Assembly: GCA_004194705.1 (NCBI GenBank)
Contig: SADC01000206.1
Span: 170,718 to 234,717, forward strand
DNA length: 64,000 bases
Origin: Ditylenchus dipsaci
Lineage: Eukaryota > Nematoda > Chromadorea > Rhabditida > Anguinidae
Direction of reading: 5' to 3'
The notes beneath the pieces were generated by a model. It did not search any database. It had not been told where the DNA came from and saw only the letters and a list, made by a program, of their open reading frames with translations. The position numbers were made by a program, and so were the translations under genes. Each line of letters opens with the position of its first letter. The first letter of the stretch is position 1. Shown here piece after piece: positions 42,733 through 54,437 of the stretch.

Positions 42733-44283
42733 AAAAGAACGAACAAGAGAAAAGTTATGGACGGCTAATTATTTCAGAAAACTTATCTAATGGTGTTCAA
42801 GGCAAAGATGACATCCATCTTCAGCGAATTATCGATTTTCTGAAACAAATAATATAAATCGGGGCGAATTATTACAGTGAATCACAATCTAGCGAACAAA
42901 ACATATCAAAACATGGGCGATGAACAAGAAAGTCGGAGAGGATCAGTAAATTAGACCGACACCTCAAAAAAATTCAAAAATGAATATTTCAAACAAAAAA
43001 AATTGCATTCAAAAAACAATTCTTGCTAAAACCATAGTGTAGGATTTTGTCCCCGGGAATTCGAATATCAACAATTGATTTAGTCGTAGGAAGCCATGCT
43101 CCTTTGAAGTTTATAAGAGAACGAAAGAAGTAAGTCGATATTTTTATCGAACCACAAAATTATGAATATATTTAGGTCAATTGAAAATAACAGAAAGGGA
43201 CAAAAATGACATCAAATGAAATTTTCGCTAAGCAAAATTCGAAAAAAATTAACCTCCAGGGGAAGGATACAAACGGAATAAGTACCAAAAACAGTACCGA
43301 AATAAGTAGCAAAATTGTAATGAAAAAAAAGAAAAAAAAATTTCAAAAAAAAACCAGGAAAAGAAAAGATAACGTCAAAACCCCCAAAAAACTAGAGCCG
43401 AAATTTACTAAAAAAATCGCATAATTTTTTTAATTAAAATTTTTTTTTATTTCGGAACGATTTATTTGGCACTTGTGCAGCTCGGGGGCCCCTTCTTTAT
43501 TAACTGTGAACAGTTATAAAAAGTCAAGTTTTGGTAAGGAATTTTTTTTTCAAAAAATAACTTTGTATTAAGGTAAACGCTAGAAAACAACTTTAGTATC
43601 ATTTATAGCGTATAAAAATTACTTAAGAGACTTAAAGCTACTATTCACAGTTAATAATAAAAAGGGGCCCCTAATTGCACAAATGTCATTTCTTTTACAG
43701 TGGAGCGTTAATTAAAATTTTTGTTTTTCTACTAAACCAGAATAAAAAAACTTCGCAAAACCCAGAAAACAAGTCCAGCCCTGGTGGCCACCATGGTTGA
43801 GGGTCGTTATTAAAGGATTGACTGTGCAGCCTCTTGACAATTTTAGCCAATATTTTATAAAGACAATCTGTCCGTGTCGCTTTTTTGCAAGCTAAAATGG
43901 CGGTCTTTAAAGTTAAAGATTTATTTAATTAAAAAAATTTACAATAACTATGCAGAAAATAAATGAAAGAAACACCTTTTAGAAATAAGTCACCGTGAAA
44001 ATAAATCACATGTAGGCAAATGCTGGAAATGTCTTGGAATAAAGGGAAGCAAATAAAGGAGTAAAATCAAGAGCAGACAGAAAGGCATATCAGCTTATAA
44101 TCAATAACTTCAGGGTTACCGTAGTTCCTATAAAAAGCCCTTCATCTAACCCTAGCCTCGACTTTGAAGGTCCATATCTCAGCCCAGAATCAATATTATG
44201 CAAATCTGTTTTTTTGCGTTTTCTTAACTCCCACGAGCTCTACCGATACTGCCGGCTCGACTTTAGTAAAGCACCATAAATTT
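42733..44283. repeat. 1.55 kb inverted duplication, right arm
   Basis: Inverse of 36503-38055 with very few differences; the spacer is 4.7 kb. It contains a complete pogo-type MITE overlapping its outer edge and the sequence TCGTAGGAAGCCATGCTCCT related to the TTAA family. Confidence 0.9.
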
Positions 44284-44358
44284 TGAAATCAACTTGAAAT
44301 TTTCTGACTTGAGAAGTTAAAAAATATGACATAATGGGTCTTATAATAAGAAATACGG
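44119..44358. mobile_element. pogo-type MITE, 240 bp
   Basis: CCGTAGTTCCTATAAAAAGC at the left and AATAAGAAATACGG at the right, TA on both sides. The outer boundary of the 1.55 kb duplication falls inside it. Confidence 0.8.
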
Positions 44359-44391
44359 TATATTGAATAAAACTCAGTACAGGCTTAAAAA

Positions 44392-44512
44392 AACAGACAA
44401 TACTAGCAAGCAGTTATGATAAGAGGAATAATTTGGTAAACAAGCAATTACTCTCGAGTACCGCTCTAACGCAGCAAAACTCCTGCAAATACAACATATG
44501 AAAAATATTTAT
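44392..44512. repeat. SMAD4 3'-end sequence with inverted copy at 51075
   Basis: ACTAGCAAGCAGTTATGATA through CAAATACAACATATGAAAAA is repeated in inverse at 51075-51186, beyond the other end of SMAD4. The gene is therefore bracketed by inverted copies of its own 3' flank. Confidence 0.85.
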
Positions 44513-47500
44513 TCAGTTTTTTGTAACAAATAGTTGAGCAATTGAAGCGGTCGATGCAGGTGAATTTCTATCCAACACGGTGTTTCCTTAATGGATGAGC
44601 GATTGTAGCCAGATCCCACCCCTTGACAAAACTAATAGCGATGGTACAGCAAACACGTCTTAAATCATCAACTCCGATCCCAGCCCTTTCGATTAATGAA
44701 GGTGCCACTCGCTGCACAATTCCTGCTACTGCTAAAATAATGGCTGATAGTAGATAAATAAACGTGGTGTCAGTCGGTTTACATCCCAGTCTTTAATTTT
44801 AAATTTGCGATCATATATTTATGTTCTCCAAAAAGACTCTATAACTTTAAAATGAAAAAGTGGAATGTGAATCAAATTAGGGGAAATTTTTTAATTACAA
44901 AATGCTTTTAAAATAATGTGAATGTCAATTATACCGTATGCTTGAGCCACCACAGCCATTTGTGCACTTTCTCGCTGTTCTGAAACAGGTTTATTTAGGT
45001 TCGAAAGAGTAGCAAAACAGCAGACTTACCACACATTTCAGCAAAAGCCCAGCGCAAATCAAACAACTAAAAATTCTATATTCCTACATTTTTCGGATTA
45101 AAAAATAAGTTCTCACCTTTTTTTCAGCACCCGAACAAAACTTGTGAACGGTGGATCCATAGATTAAACCATGCTCGAAGTCAAGGAAGTAGCTTCGTAC
45201 AAAGACACCTTTTGTGACAAACATTCTAGGAAAATGCTTCCATCTTCGGTAGTCTTCAACTTGATGCCCTTACCTATATGGATCCTTAAAAAATTTAAAA
45301 ATTTAATCCTAGAAAGGGCACGTTAAAATGGCCGTTTCTGAGCCACATGACCACATTATGGTCATAATAAAAAGTTTGACCTTGAAATTATGATAGATCA
45401 CGATCTCAAAGAGTCTAATTATTATTTAATTTGTATTTTTTAAATGGGTTACAATAGGAGTCATATTGAGCCCATATTTTAACCCATTAAAAAAGAAAAA
45501 TAAAAAATTAATAACATTGTCTGAAGGTATAAACCATTATTATTCAAAATTGATTTGGTTCATACAAGACCACAATGTGGTCCATGATCTATAACCTGCA
45601 TCCGTGTAAATAAGGTATATTTCTTCCAAGTGTTGTCTTATCTGTCCTCATTTTATGCCATTTTGAATCTGCCTGGATTATCTTACCGGTTTTTTAAACG
45701 TTTTTTTATAAGTAAAACCAAGGCCCACAAATGTGACATGACCACATTGTGGTCAACGTGCCCTTTCTAGGGTTACACTCAAACGTATAACAGGAGTTAT
45801 TAAGCGTGCTCACAAAAGGTATTAACCTGGCTTTCTCAGATGCTTCCGTCCTGAAACTGAAAAATATTAAGGTGTTTTATTTATCTTTTGACCTGTGAAC
45901 ATTTGAAAGAGCACCCAAGCAAAAGCGTCCAGACCGAGCGCCAGATGGATCCATACCTCCGTCCACAATCACTTCAGACAAATCTCTTGGAGCTTTGAAT
46001 GTCTCGCCAACCTGCCAACCATTGAAACAATAGAAAGAGGGAAACGAAAATTAAAAATTCACTTGAGTGTCTAGCTCATAGTAGAGTATTGAACACCAAT
46101 GTTCTGGTACTAAAATGATATTGTAACAAACAATATAATGTACCATTATTAACTTACAAGCAGAAGACGGAATTCTCACATGGTCTAGGTTATCTGCAAA
46201 TATACCTATAGTTTTTTTCCCAAACACAAATTAATTTTCATGCACTGCGAAACCGGAAAATTTGGGAGCGATTTCAAAATTTTGGGGCGAAAATCTAAAA
46301 AAATACAAAAAGCGGAATCGTTTGAGCTCTTGGGAGTCAAGAAAATGCGAAAACAGATTCGCAAAATATTAACTGTTACATGAGGTACAGACCCTCAAAG
46401 TTAAGAGGGGTCTTTTATTAGAGTTTCTGTTCTAGCGTTGAGTTGACAACCCCAAAGACAACATATAAAAGTTCTCTGCTCTACAAGGAATCTTTGACTG
46501 AAATTTTAATTGAACGGGCTAAAAAATTAGCAGCTTTTTAGGGTTTTTTCAACCAAACCAGTTTTTTAATTTTACTTTTACATGATAAGATTGAAAAAAT
46601 CACATCTCAAATTGTTGTATCTTTGTAAGCCAAAGGTATTATGAATACTGCCCGGATCACCCTTGCCACTGCCATTGGGGCACACAAGTTCTGACTAGTG
46701 CTAGCGAATTGGGTTGGCCATTCGCTACCTTCTCGTTGTTGGAAGTTAGCATGATCCATCTCAGTGAAAGAAGTTGGTTGTTGGTGGAAATTAGGCAGTG
46801 ACTTGTTGCTGATTGTGCTTCCAGAAGCCAGGTGCGAGACCACATAAGAAGGTTGTTGGTCATGCCCAAACATTAAGAAAGGAATTTTGGAAGAGGATCC
46901 ATCGTTTGCCACATCATTCATCAACTCAGCCTCTCTGTCCACATCCATCTGACTAGAACTTGACTCAAAAGTGGACATTTGCGGGGTTTGGGAGGAGTAG
47001 TCCGGCATGTCCGAAATCATTTTGCAGTTGCCGAGGGGATCCATTTTTAGAGAGGACATTTCTGAAATAAGTTTTACTCAAAATTGCATTTTAAAAATCG
47101 TGACCATGTGTGCCCTAAACAATTGTGATCACATTTTTAAAAAATTGGACGGCCGGGTGTTTTTATCGAGCCGACTGCTGTCCCTTCCTAGATTTTTTTA
47201 ACCCTCTTTTGCCGGCGCCTCAGGCTTCTACTATAAGAAAAAATTTTTGGATTTTTTCACGATTGTCAAGCAAGAAACTCGGAAATAGGCAATAATTTTT
47301 GTTTTATAAAACTAAAACGTTACCCTTCACAATACTCCATATCGATGATTTTTAGAAATTTTGGTTTTACACTATGATACGGATACCATGGTTTTGAAAA
47401 ATCCAAAATTTTCGTGTTTTAGCGGAAATTTTTCCCGTGAATTTTTCAACTTTCTGTTTACCTAAAAAATAATATTGGTAGCACGAAGATGGCTCTATCT

Positions 47501-49826
47501 TATGCAAAAATCTAACAGGACATATACCGTACAAGCTTTTTCATCCTCTAGGGGGATTATTTATTTAAATTTGAAAACGTGTTTGTGGCATTGTGTTTTT
47601 GACATATTTTTCGAAGACCACTCTCAAGCAAGTTACCACCGATTTTGTAGGTAATTTTACTGGTTTCAAATTAATTAAGGAATAACTTGTCTAAAATCAG
47701 TCTTCAAAAAGTGGCTCAAAAACTAAATGCCACAGACACAATTTTGAATCAAGGGGGTTGTTCTATCAGAGGAAATACGTTAAAGATTTTTGGTCATCCT
47801 CTGTCTAGTCAAAGCCGGCGATGGACGGGTTGAGCCTGGCTACCTACTAACTCCAGAAAATTTGATAAACCAACCAATACTTCCTATTCCAGAAGAGACT
47901 ATCCTGTCATAATGGAATGGGTTGATGCATATGAGGTCAGGATCATCGTTGGAAGTGGTGCAGACAGGCAACTTCTGCAATTCATTTTTGTTGACATTAG
48001 GCCACCTCCATATGCGCGCATAAACCACGTGGGGGACACCCTTCCGTCCAGCCACTTGAAGTCTTCCGTCTAGGGATCTCTGAAGCCTTTTTGCACAAAA
48101 ATTTACTTTGGAAAATTTTACATGTATTGTGACACATCCAGTGGGTTGTTTTCCTCCTGATGTAACAGCAGAAATCAGAGCATCTAACTGCATACGACGA
48201 TCTTTTAACTTTTTGACGAGACTTTCAATTGCTTTGCGAATGAATTCAGGATCTTCGCCACCCTGAAAATACGCATAAATGTGGAGCTAATAATCATCAG
48301 TATTTTTTCTATCACCGTATTCTCTCTAATAAGCGCCTCCTCAACTTTAAGGGTCTATAAAGTGAATATTTACAGAGCTCTCTTTTGCGTTTCTTCGCTT
48401 TTTAGAATTCAGATTTTCATCCGAAAATGTCAATTTTCCGGATTTCCGTCGGCTTAAAAAAATAAGCGCCCGGCGGGCTCATAAGAAAGAATACGATAAT
48501 TCCGGTTCCCTAATGCAGAAAATGTTCCCGAGATAACTTCATTCCCAATTTTACTAAAATTACTTTAAACACAGGTCAATTATGCTGCGAAAACTACAAA
48601 AAGAAGTCCATATACCGTATTATCTCTAATAAGCGCCCCCTCTACTTTGAGGGTCTGTATCTCAGGGTAGAAAAAATATTTTGCAGAGCTTTTCATTGCA
48701 TTTTCTTAACTCCCGCGAGCTCTACCGATTCCGCTTTTTGGATTTTAGAAAAAAAAATATATGGTAAAAACAGAATGCCACAAATAATCCTTTTGAAAAA
48801 AAACGATGCAAACTTTAACGACTTCACTCTCTACACCCTTTCACCTGATGATAACACAAAAGTACATGCACCACATGCCCACATGGATCATTGCTGACTG
48901 TTGGTGGAAGTTGGTGATGAGAAGCTGATGCATTCAAGCTGATGTCCTCACAGATGGATTGACCAGACACGGATGGCTGTCGATAGTCTTCCATAGCTGA
49001 GTTCTCTTCATCAGATCGACGAGATAGAAAATTTGACTGGTTTAGAAACTGAAAAAAATCAGGGTCAATTGCAACTAATAGTCCAATGAAACTTTAGTAG
49101 CCGTATAACAGTCCAAAAAAAATTAGTAGTCCAAAAATATTTTAGTATTCTAATGGAATTTTAATAGTCCAATGGTAATTTAATAGTCCAATTATTTAAG
49201 AATCTGAAAAACAAGGCTTTATTTGGAGGAGAAGGGAACAGCAGGGTGCCACTTTTTTGCACCTTTTTTTGGCTGTTTTACTATCAAATTTACTATCGAT
49301 GGATGAAAAAGGCGTGCTTGAAAGAGTTTATAAATGCGGTAGGCCCCAGTATTCAAAACCACGTTCAACATCTTCTTTTTAGTGGACCCTATATAATTAT
49401 ACATTATACAGCCCTTCGTCCCTTTTGAAAAAAAGTCTTAGCAGTCATTTTTATACAAAAGTGGCTATGACATACACAGCAAGAATTAAAATAGTTGAGG
49501 GATTTTCGATAACTTATATTTCTTTGTAACACTAAAAATATATATCTAAACTACTAAATTTTCATTGGACTACTAAAATACCTTTGGAATACTAATTTTT
49601 TTATTGGATTACTAAAAAATCCATTGAGCTATTATTAAAGTGCATTAGTACCGAAAACCCTACAATTCCATCCAATCTCAAACTAAAAATACTAAAAAAC
49701 TACCTGAGGAAATAGAGCAGCATTTGTAAAATTAATCTCAAATGGGTTTGGAATTCTCGAATCAGGCACTGGACCACTTGAAGTTGCCGAAGAAAGATTA
49801 GTTAGCTGGTGTTGATTTTCAGCCAT
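44509..49826 (-). CDS. SMAD4: co-Smad transcription factor
   Basis: Common-mediator Smad of TGF-beta/BMP signalling; binds receptor Smads and DNA. Exons: 49826-49704 (start [11 protein letters not shown]), 49048-48845, 48262-48122 and 48079 to about 47875 (MH1: [48 protein letters not shown]), 47061 to about 46605 (Ser/Gln-rich linker), 46109-46063 ([15 protein letters not shown]), 46011-45893 ([23 protein letters not shown]), 45850-45827, 45284-45117, 45066-45030, 44979-44935 and 44743-44509 ([32 protein letters not shown], end LLQKTE). The MH1 DNA-binding hairpin and MH2 core are intact; like other co-Smads it lacks a C-terminal SSxS. Frame breaks at about 45220 and 44610 each need one G. 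Length is about 600 aa. Introns hold MITEs. Confidence 0.96.
45312..45768. mobile_element. TA-flanked TIR element in a SMAD4 intron
   Basis: GAAAGGGCACGTT at both ends in inverse, each bordered by TA. ATGACCACATTGTGGTCA-type palindromes lie inside both ends. It sits between the exons ending at 45284 and 45827. Confidence 0.75.
47528..47784. mobile_element. degenerate pogo-type MITE in a SMAD4 intron
   Basis: ACCGTACAAGCTTTTTCATC at the left and TCAGAGGAAATACGTT at the right. It contains TTTTGAATCAAGGGG and paired GTGGCATTGTGTTT blocks, as in the MITE at 16982-17216. Confidence 0.65.
48317..48498. mobile_element. pogo-type MITE in a SMAD4 intron
   Basis: CACCGTATTCTCTCTAATAA at the left, GAAAGAATACG at the right. 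A second, right-truncated relative begins TACCGTATTATCTCTAATAA at 48614. Confidence 0.7.
49305..49382 (+). repeat. fragment of the GC-rich hairpin repeat
   Basis: Retains only the 3' flank, GCGGTAGGCCCCAGTATTCA followed by GTTCAACATCTTCT, without the stem. It lies in the SMAD4 intron between 49048 and 49704. Confidence 0.65.
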
Positions 49827-49869
49827 TAATACTTGTTGAATACAGTATCACAGAAGAAACAGAAGAATA

Positions 49870-50308
49870 TTAGGAGATGTCACCATTTTTTGTTTGTTTT
49901 AGTAATAAACACCGGAAGTGATGGTGAGCCTCACAAAAGTGCAGCTATCAGCCAATCAAATATATATCACTAGTTTTGTGGTGAGTATTTGTATTAATTC
50001 ACTCCTCCTACCCATAAAATTTGTTCTCAATGAGAAAAATACGGGAAAAGATAATTTGCTTTCCTTGAAACATTTTAATTTTTAATTTATTGCTCAGAAA
50101 ATGCGATGTGAAGGTAAATTTCTTCAAGAAATATTTTTTGAAATAAACAAAACGCCAAACACTTTAAGAAGAGAGGTCAGCGCTTCAAGGAAATTAGTGG
50201 AGGTAGATGTGTTACAGGGTGAAAAAGGTGAAAGGAAGTTTATGTTGGTTTTTTTTAATTTTTGTTTTTTTATTAAAACAATAAATAGCTTTTACATAAC
50301 GTTTTTAT
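49870..50308. other. region upstream of SMAD4, no gene seen
   Basis: It would contain the SMAD4 promoter. CCAATCAAATATATAT at 49955 holds a CCAAT-like and TATA-like string about 130 bp upstream of the ATG; the function is a guess. An open frame at 50101-50343 has no recognisable features. Confidence 0.35.
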
Positions 50309-50310
50309 TA

Positions 50311-50822
50311 CCTGGTGTAACAAAGTTCCCGGACAACTTTTGAGTCACCATTTGAGTCACCATTGAGATATGGCCTTTTGGAAAAAATCAATTTCTTGAA
50401 AAAATGACCAAAATGAAAGTTTTTGCCAATTTCTCGGATTTTGGTCATTTTTTCAAGAAATGATTTTTTCCAAAAGGCCATATCTCAACACTCAGATTTT
50501 CAAAAATCATTCTGTAATATGTGTTTTGTAGCTCTTGAGCTGCGCTACAACAAAGTGATAAAAATTTTGTAGTGACACTTAAAATTCAATGAAACATTTG
50601 ACAAGTTAAAGCGATAAAATTGTTGGTAACCTTCTCAAAATGACCTCACAAGTGTTTGGAGCCAAATGGTGACTTATCCAAAATAGTCAAGCTGAAAGCA
50701 ATATGCCATTTGAAAGAAGAGATTCAGGGCTACAAAATCTATTTTTTGGAATTTTCTCATCGTTAAATTTTTATTTTAAAAAGTGAGCTCAAAAGTTGTC
50801 CGGGAACTTTTGTTACACCAGG
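50311..50822. mobile_element. TA-flanked TIR element, 512 bp
   Basis: CCTGGTGTAACAAAGTTCCC at the left with the inverse at the right (TIR about 36 bp), TA on both sides. The inner palindrome is built on CAAAAGGCCATATCTCAA. Confidence 0.85.
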
Positions 50823-51074
50823 TATGATCCACCCTAGTTGCCAAGTGGTCAAAGTGGTCAAACGAGCCTGAGCTTTTATATTATGAAATACAAAAAATTC
50901 AAAAATAAGCAGAAACTTTCCTAGTGTCGGCTTTTGCAATTCCGAATTTCTGACACTGGATTCGTGTCCAGCATGGTCACTTCGCTCATAACAGTGCTTT
51001 TCAATCTGAGAAATCACTCATATTTTGAGTTCCACCCAAGACAACAAGCATTTAAACTGAATTTTTTTCTTCTC

Positions 51075-51186
51075 AAAATTTTTTTCATATGTTGTATTTA
51101 CAGGAGTTTTGCTGCGTTAGAGCAGTACTCGAGAGTAATTGCTTGTTTACCAAATTATTCCTCTTATCATAACTGCTTGCTAGCAT
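51075..51186. repeat. inverted copy of the SMAD4 3' end
   Basis: Inverse match to 44392-44512. It includes the start of the 3' UTR but little or none of the coding region. Confidence 0.85.
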
Positions 51187-51202
51187 TGTCCCCCGTTTTT
51201 CG

Positions 51203-52147
51203 CTTGGTCATCCCTGTGGATTAGGCCTTGCCAGTCCATGGGCCATCTACAGACTAGGACCCAAACCACAGCCCCTATTCCCTTAAAAATGTTTTGGCGC
51301 CAATTTAAAATTTTTTTTTCAAAATTTTCTAAAATTTTACCTTGGGCGACCATACAAATCGCAAAGAATTTTTTTTCACTTTCACAGAATCTGATGATCA
51401 TTTCCCGTAAAAATCCAGGTCGCAAAACACGAATATGCAATCACTTTTTAAAAATTCACCTTACCGAATTTTCTAAGTGAATTGTGTTTACAAGATGTAA
51501 AATTTTTTCACCATCTTGTAGTCCTGGAATTTTTATAAACAAAGTGGCGAAGAACCAATCGCATGAAGGGTAAATGTACCATTTTTCATAGACTAACTAA
51601 ATTTTTGCGAATTTTTTTTTGAACTTTTCAGATAGATTATCTCTTAGATCTCTAGACAGTTTTAATATATTATATGCAAGAAAAAGTAAAAGAGACATAA
51701 TCTGTAATTTTGGAGGTTTTTCATATAGAATCTGCCACTGCCGTTTTTTTCTACTTTTTTTCTACATGGTACATTTACCCTTCATACGATTGGTTCTTCG
51801 CCATTTGTTTATAAAAATTCCAGGACTACAAGATGGTGAAAAAATTTACATCTGTGAACACAATTCACTTAGAAAATTCGGTAAGGTGGATTTTAAAAAC
51901 TGATTGCATATTCGTGTTTTGCGACCCGGATTTTTACGGGAAATGATCATCAGATTCTAAGAAAGTGAAAAAATTCTTTGCGATTTGCCTTGGTCGCCCA
52001 AGGTAAAATTTTAGAAAATTTTGAAAAAAAAAATTTTAAAATTGGCGCCAAAACATTTTTAAGGGAATAGGGGCCGTGGTTTGGGTCCTAGTCTGTAGAT
52101 GGCCCATGGACTGGCAAGGCCTAATCCACAGGGATGACCAAGCGAAA
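51203..52147. mobile_element. palindromic element, arms about 380 bp
   Basis: CGCTTGGTCATCCCTGTGGA at the left, exact inverse at the right. Arms include AAAAATGTTTTGGCGCCAAT and TCTTGTAGTCCTGGAATTTT. The ends are close to the SMAD4-flank copy. Confidence 0.85.
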
Positions 52148-52527
52148 ATCGTGTTTCTGACATTATATACTACAAAAAATTGTCATCGCAAATTGAGTCG
52201 ATTTGAAAAAACAGATTTAAAAAAAACGGCTATACTATAGAATCCCCCCCCCCCCAGCTAGCGAAAATTTACTTTTCCTGAAGGGGAAAGGACCCGCCCC
52301 ATTTTGATTCTCGTGCTCTGATAGGCACGGAAACACTTTGGTTTCCGAAAAATCGAAAAAAATTTTTTTTCGATTTGCCTTGGTCCCCCAGGTAAAAAAT
52401 TTAAGAAAATTCAAAAAAAAATATTTTTTCGAATTCCTGCCAAAACATTTTTTAAGGGATTTAGGGCTGTAGTGGGAGGGAAGGGACAAAAGAGGGCCAC
52501 TAATCACACAGAGCTCATTAACAAGAA

Positions 52528-52756
52528 GATGCTGAACATAGTTTTGAATACTGGGGCCTACCGCATAAATAAACTCTGGTATGCATGCTTTTTAATGCAT
52601 CCAGAGTCACTTTCGAGTGATTTGTGTCTAAGTTATGTGGGTGTGCGCATCTCAACTCCATGCCCAGAAGCCGCCTGCGCCCCCGAAGGCGGCGCAGGGG
52701 GCTTGAGAGTTAGAGATGCGCGCACTCACTTACCTTAGAAATGATTCCGAGAAGTA
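52528..52756 (-). repeat. GC-rich triple-hairpin repeat, copy E
   Basis: Inverse orientation, all foldbacks present; stem tip GCCTGCGCCCCCGAAGGCGG. Confidence 0.8.
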
Positions 52757-53199
52757 CTCTTCACCATAAAATGCATATAGAGTGTCTTTTTGCCACGGCC
52801 CAGTTGAAAAACATGGTAGGACATCCGAAATAGTCCACAATTAACTTTTTTAATAATTTTGCCATGAAAGTGGCCCCTTTTATTCCGTTCCCCTCCCAAT
52901 ACAGCCCTAAATCCCTTTAAAAATGTTTTGGCGGGAATTCAAAAAATATTTTTTGAATTTTCCTAAATTTTTCACCTTGGGGGACCAAGGCAGATCGAAA
53001 AAAAAACTTACTGAGTTGTAGCCTTTTGTCCCTTTCTTTCGAGTTGTAGCCTTTTGGCCTGTTGTAGCCTTTTGTCCGTGTCCGATACGCATCGCCCATT
53101 GTCAAAAGTTCAAGCCCACCTCCGGGGTTTTTCAATTTACTTTTTCACATTGAGGGATGGGATTTCGATATTATTGGGAACTGACTTTTTACAATTTTA

Positions 53200-53435
53200 C
53201 CGTATTTCCTGTGATAAGGCGGCATGCCGCCTCATTTTTCAAACCCCGAACATCCGAAAAATTCAAATTCAATCTCGAGATTTTCGGGTGTTAAACTAAA
53301 ATCTGAAAATTGGAATCGGTAGAGCTCAAAGGCATCAAAGAGATAAGCAAAATATTCACTCTGGTCCGAGATATAGATCCTCGAAGTTGGGGTGCCGCCT
53401 TATTAGAGGATGCCGCCTTATTACAGGAAATACGG
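53200..53435. mobile_element. pogo-type MITE, 236 bp
   Basis: CCGTATTTCCTGTGATAAGG and inverse, TA on both sides. GCGGCATGCCGCC is a perfect palindrome near the left end. Confidence 0.9.
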
Positions 53436-53569
53436 TAATTTACATGATCATTACAACCATATACCGAGAATGAAGCTGGGGAGTGAAGCTACATAATAAG
53501 TGTAAAGTTGCAAACGATGATGTAAACTGAAATTGCGAAAAAACTTCAGTTCCAAAAATGGTACAATTG

Positions 53570-53690
53570 CAGTTTAAGCATCCTTAACCACTTAGACATC
53601 CTTAAAAAGTTTAGGCATCCTTAAATATTTTAGGCATCCATAGAAAGTTCAGTCACCCATAAAAAGTTTAGGCATCAAATCAATACTTAA
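53570..53690. repeat. TTAGGCATCC minisatellite
   Basis: Unit of about 20 bp, TTAGGCATCCTTAAAAAGT. Other arrays lie at 60200-60320 and, inverted, at 61225-61390. Confidence 0.85.
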
Positions 53691-53692
53691 AC

Positions 53693-53792
53693 TCTCAAGC
53701 CCACTGCGCCCCCGAAGGAGGCGCAGGGGGCTTGAGAGTTAGAGATGCGCGCACTCACTTACCTTAGAAATGATTCGAGAAGTACTCTTCAC
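53693..53792 (-). repeat. GC-rich hairpin repeat, copy F (partial)
   Basis: One arm and loop only: CTCAAGCCCACTGCGCCCCC, then GAAGGAGGCGCAGGGGGCTT and the ACTTACCTTAGAAATGATTC side. Confidence 0.7.
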
Positions 53793-54186
53793 CATAAAAT
53801 GCATATAGAGTCTCTTTTTGCCACGGCCCAGTTGAAAAACATGGTAGGACATCCGAAATAGTCCAGAATTCACTTTTTTAATAATTTTGCCATGAAAGTG
53901 GCCCTGTTTATTCCCTTCCCCTCGCAATACAGCCCTAAATTCCTTGAAAAATGTTTTGGCGGGAATTCGAAAAATATTTTTTTGAATTTCCTAAATTTTT
54001 CACCTTGGGGGACCAAGGCAAATCGAAAAATTTTTTTTTGATTTTTCGGAAACCAAAGTGTTTCCGTGCCTATTCAGAGCACGACAATCAAAATGGGACG
54101 GGTCCTTCCCCTTCAGGAAATTTAAATTTTTCGCTAGCTGGGGGGATTCTATAGTGTTGTACCGAAAAAACATATGAGAAAAGTTA

Positions 54187-54437
54187 TGGGACCTTATGTA
54201 CTTGGGGGGGGGGGGGGGGGTGCCACCGATTTTTTCACCTCGGTTTTTTCTTCAATTTTTACATGTTGATTCTAATAATCATAATAATTATGTTAACCGT
54301 CTCTTAGTGACCATAGAAAATGTTGATTAAAGTGATCATGGTCAATTAAATCACCATAATTAACTTGATCACTATATAAAACGTGAAAATTTGGTGAAAA
54401 ATTGGTGGCCCCCCCCCCCCCCAAAGTACATAAGGTC
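54187..54437. mobile_element. palindromic MITE with poly-G/C subterminus
   Basis: GGACCTTATGTACTT followed by a 16-base G run; the inverse at the right has a long C run. The interior has ATGGTGATTTAAT-like fold-backs. Same layout as 41901-42286. Confidence 0.8.

Larger units (their letters stand above)
52290..53690. repeat. 1.4 kb inverted duplication, left arm
   Basis: Inverse of 61240-62682. It contains hairpin copy E, the MITE at 53200-53435, GTTGTAGCCTTTTGTCC repeats and the TTAGGCATCC array. Both arms carry the same MITE at the same position, so duplication followed insertion. Confidence 0.88.

Noticed and set aside
42487..42857. Short frames on both strands next to the tRNA-like sequence
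   Set aside because: The plus-strand frame overlaps the inner edge of the inverted duplication and has no family features.
6283..49826. Treating UNG, SMAD4, MPPED and SENP-like as pseudogenes because of frame shifts
   Set aside because: Introns, splice sites and all catalytic or core motifs are intact, and the shifts are nearly all single-base homopolymer losses; error is the better explanation.
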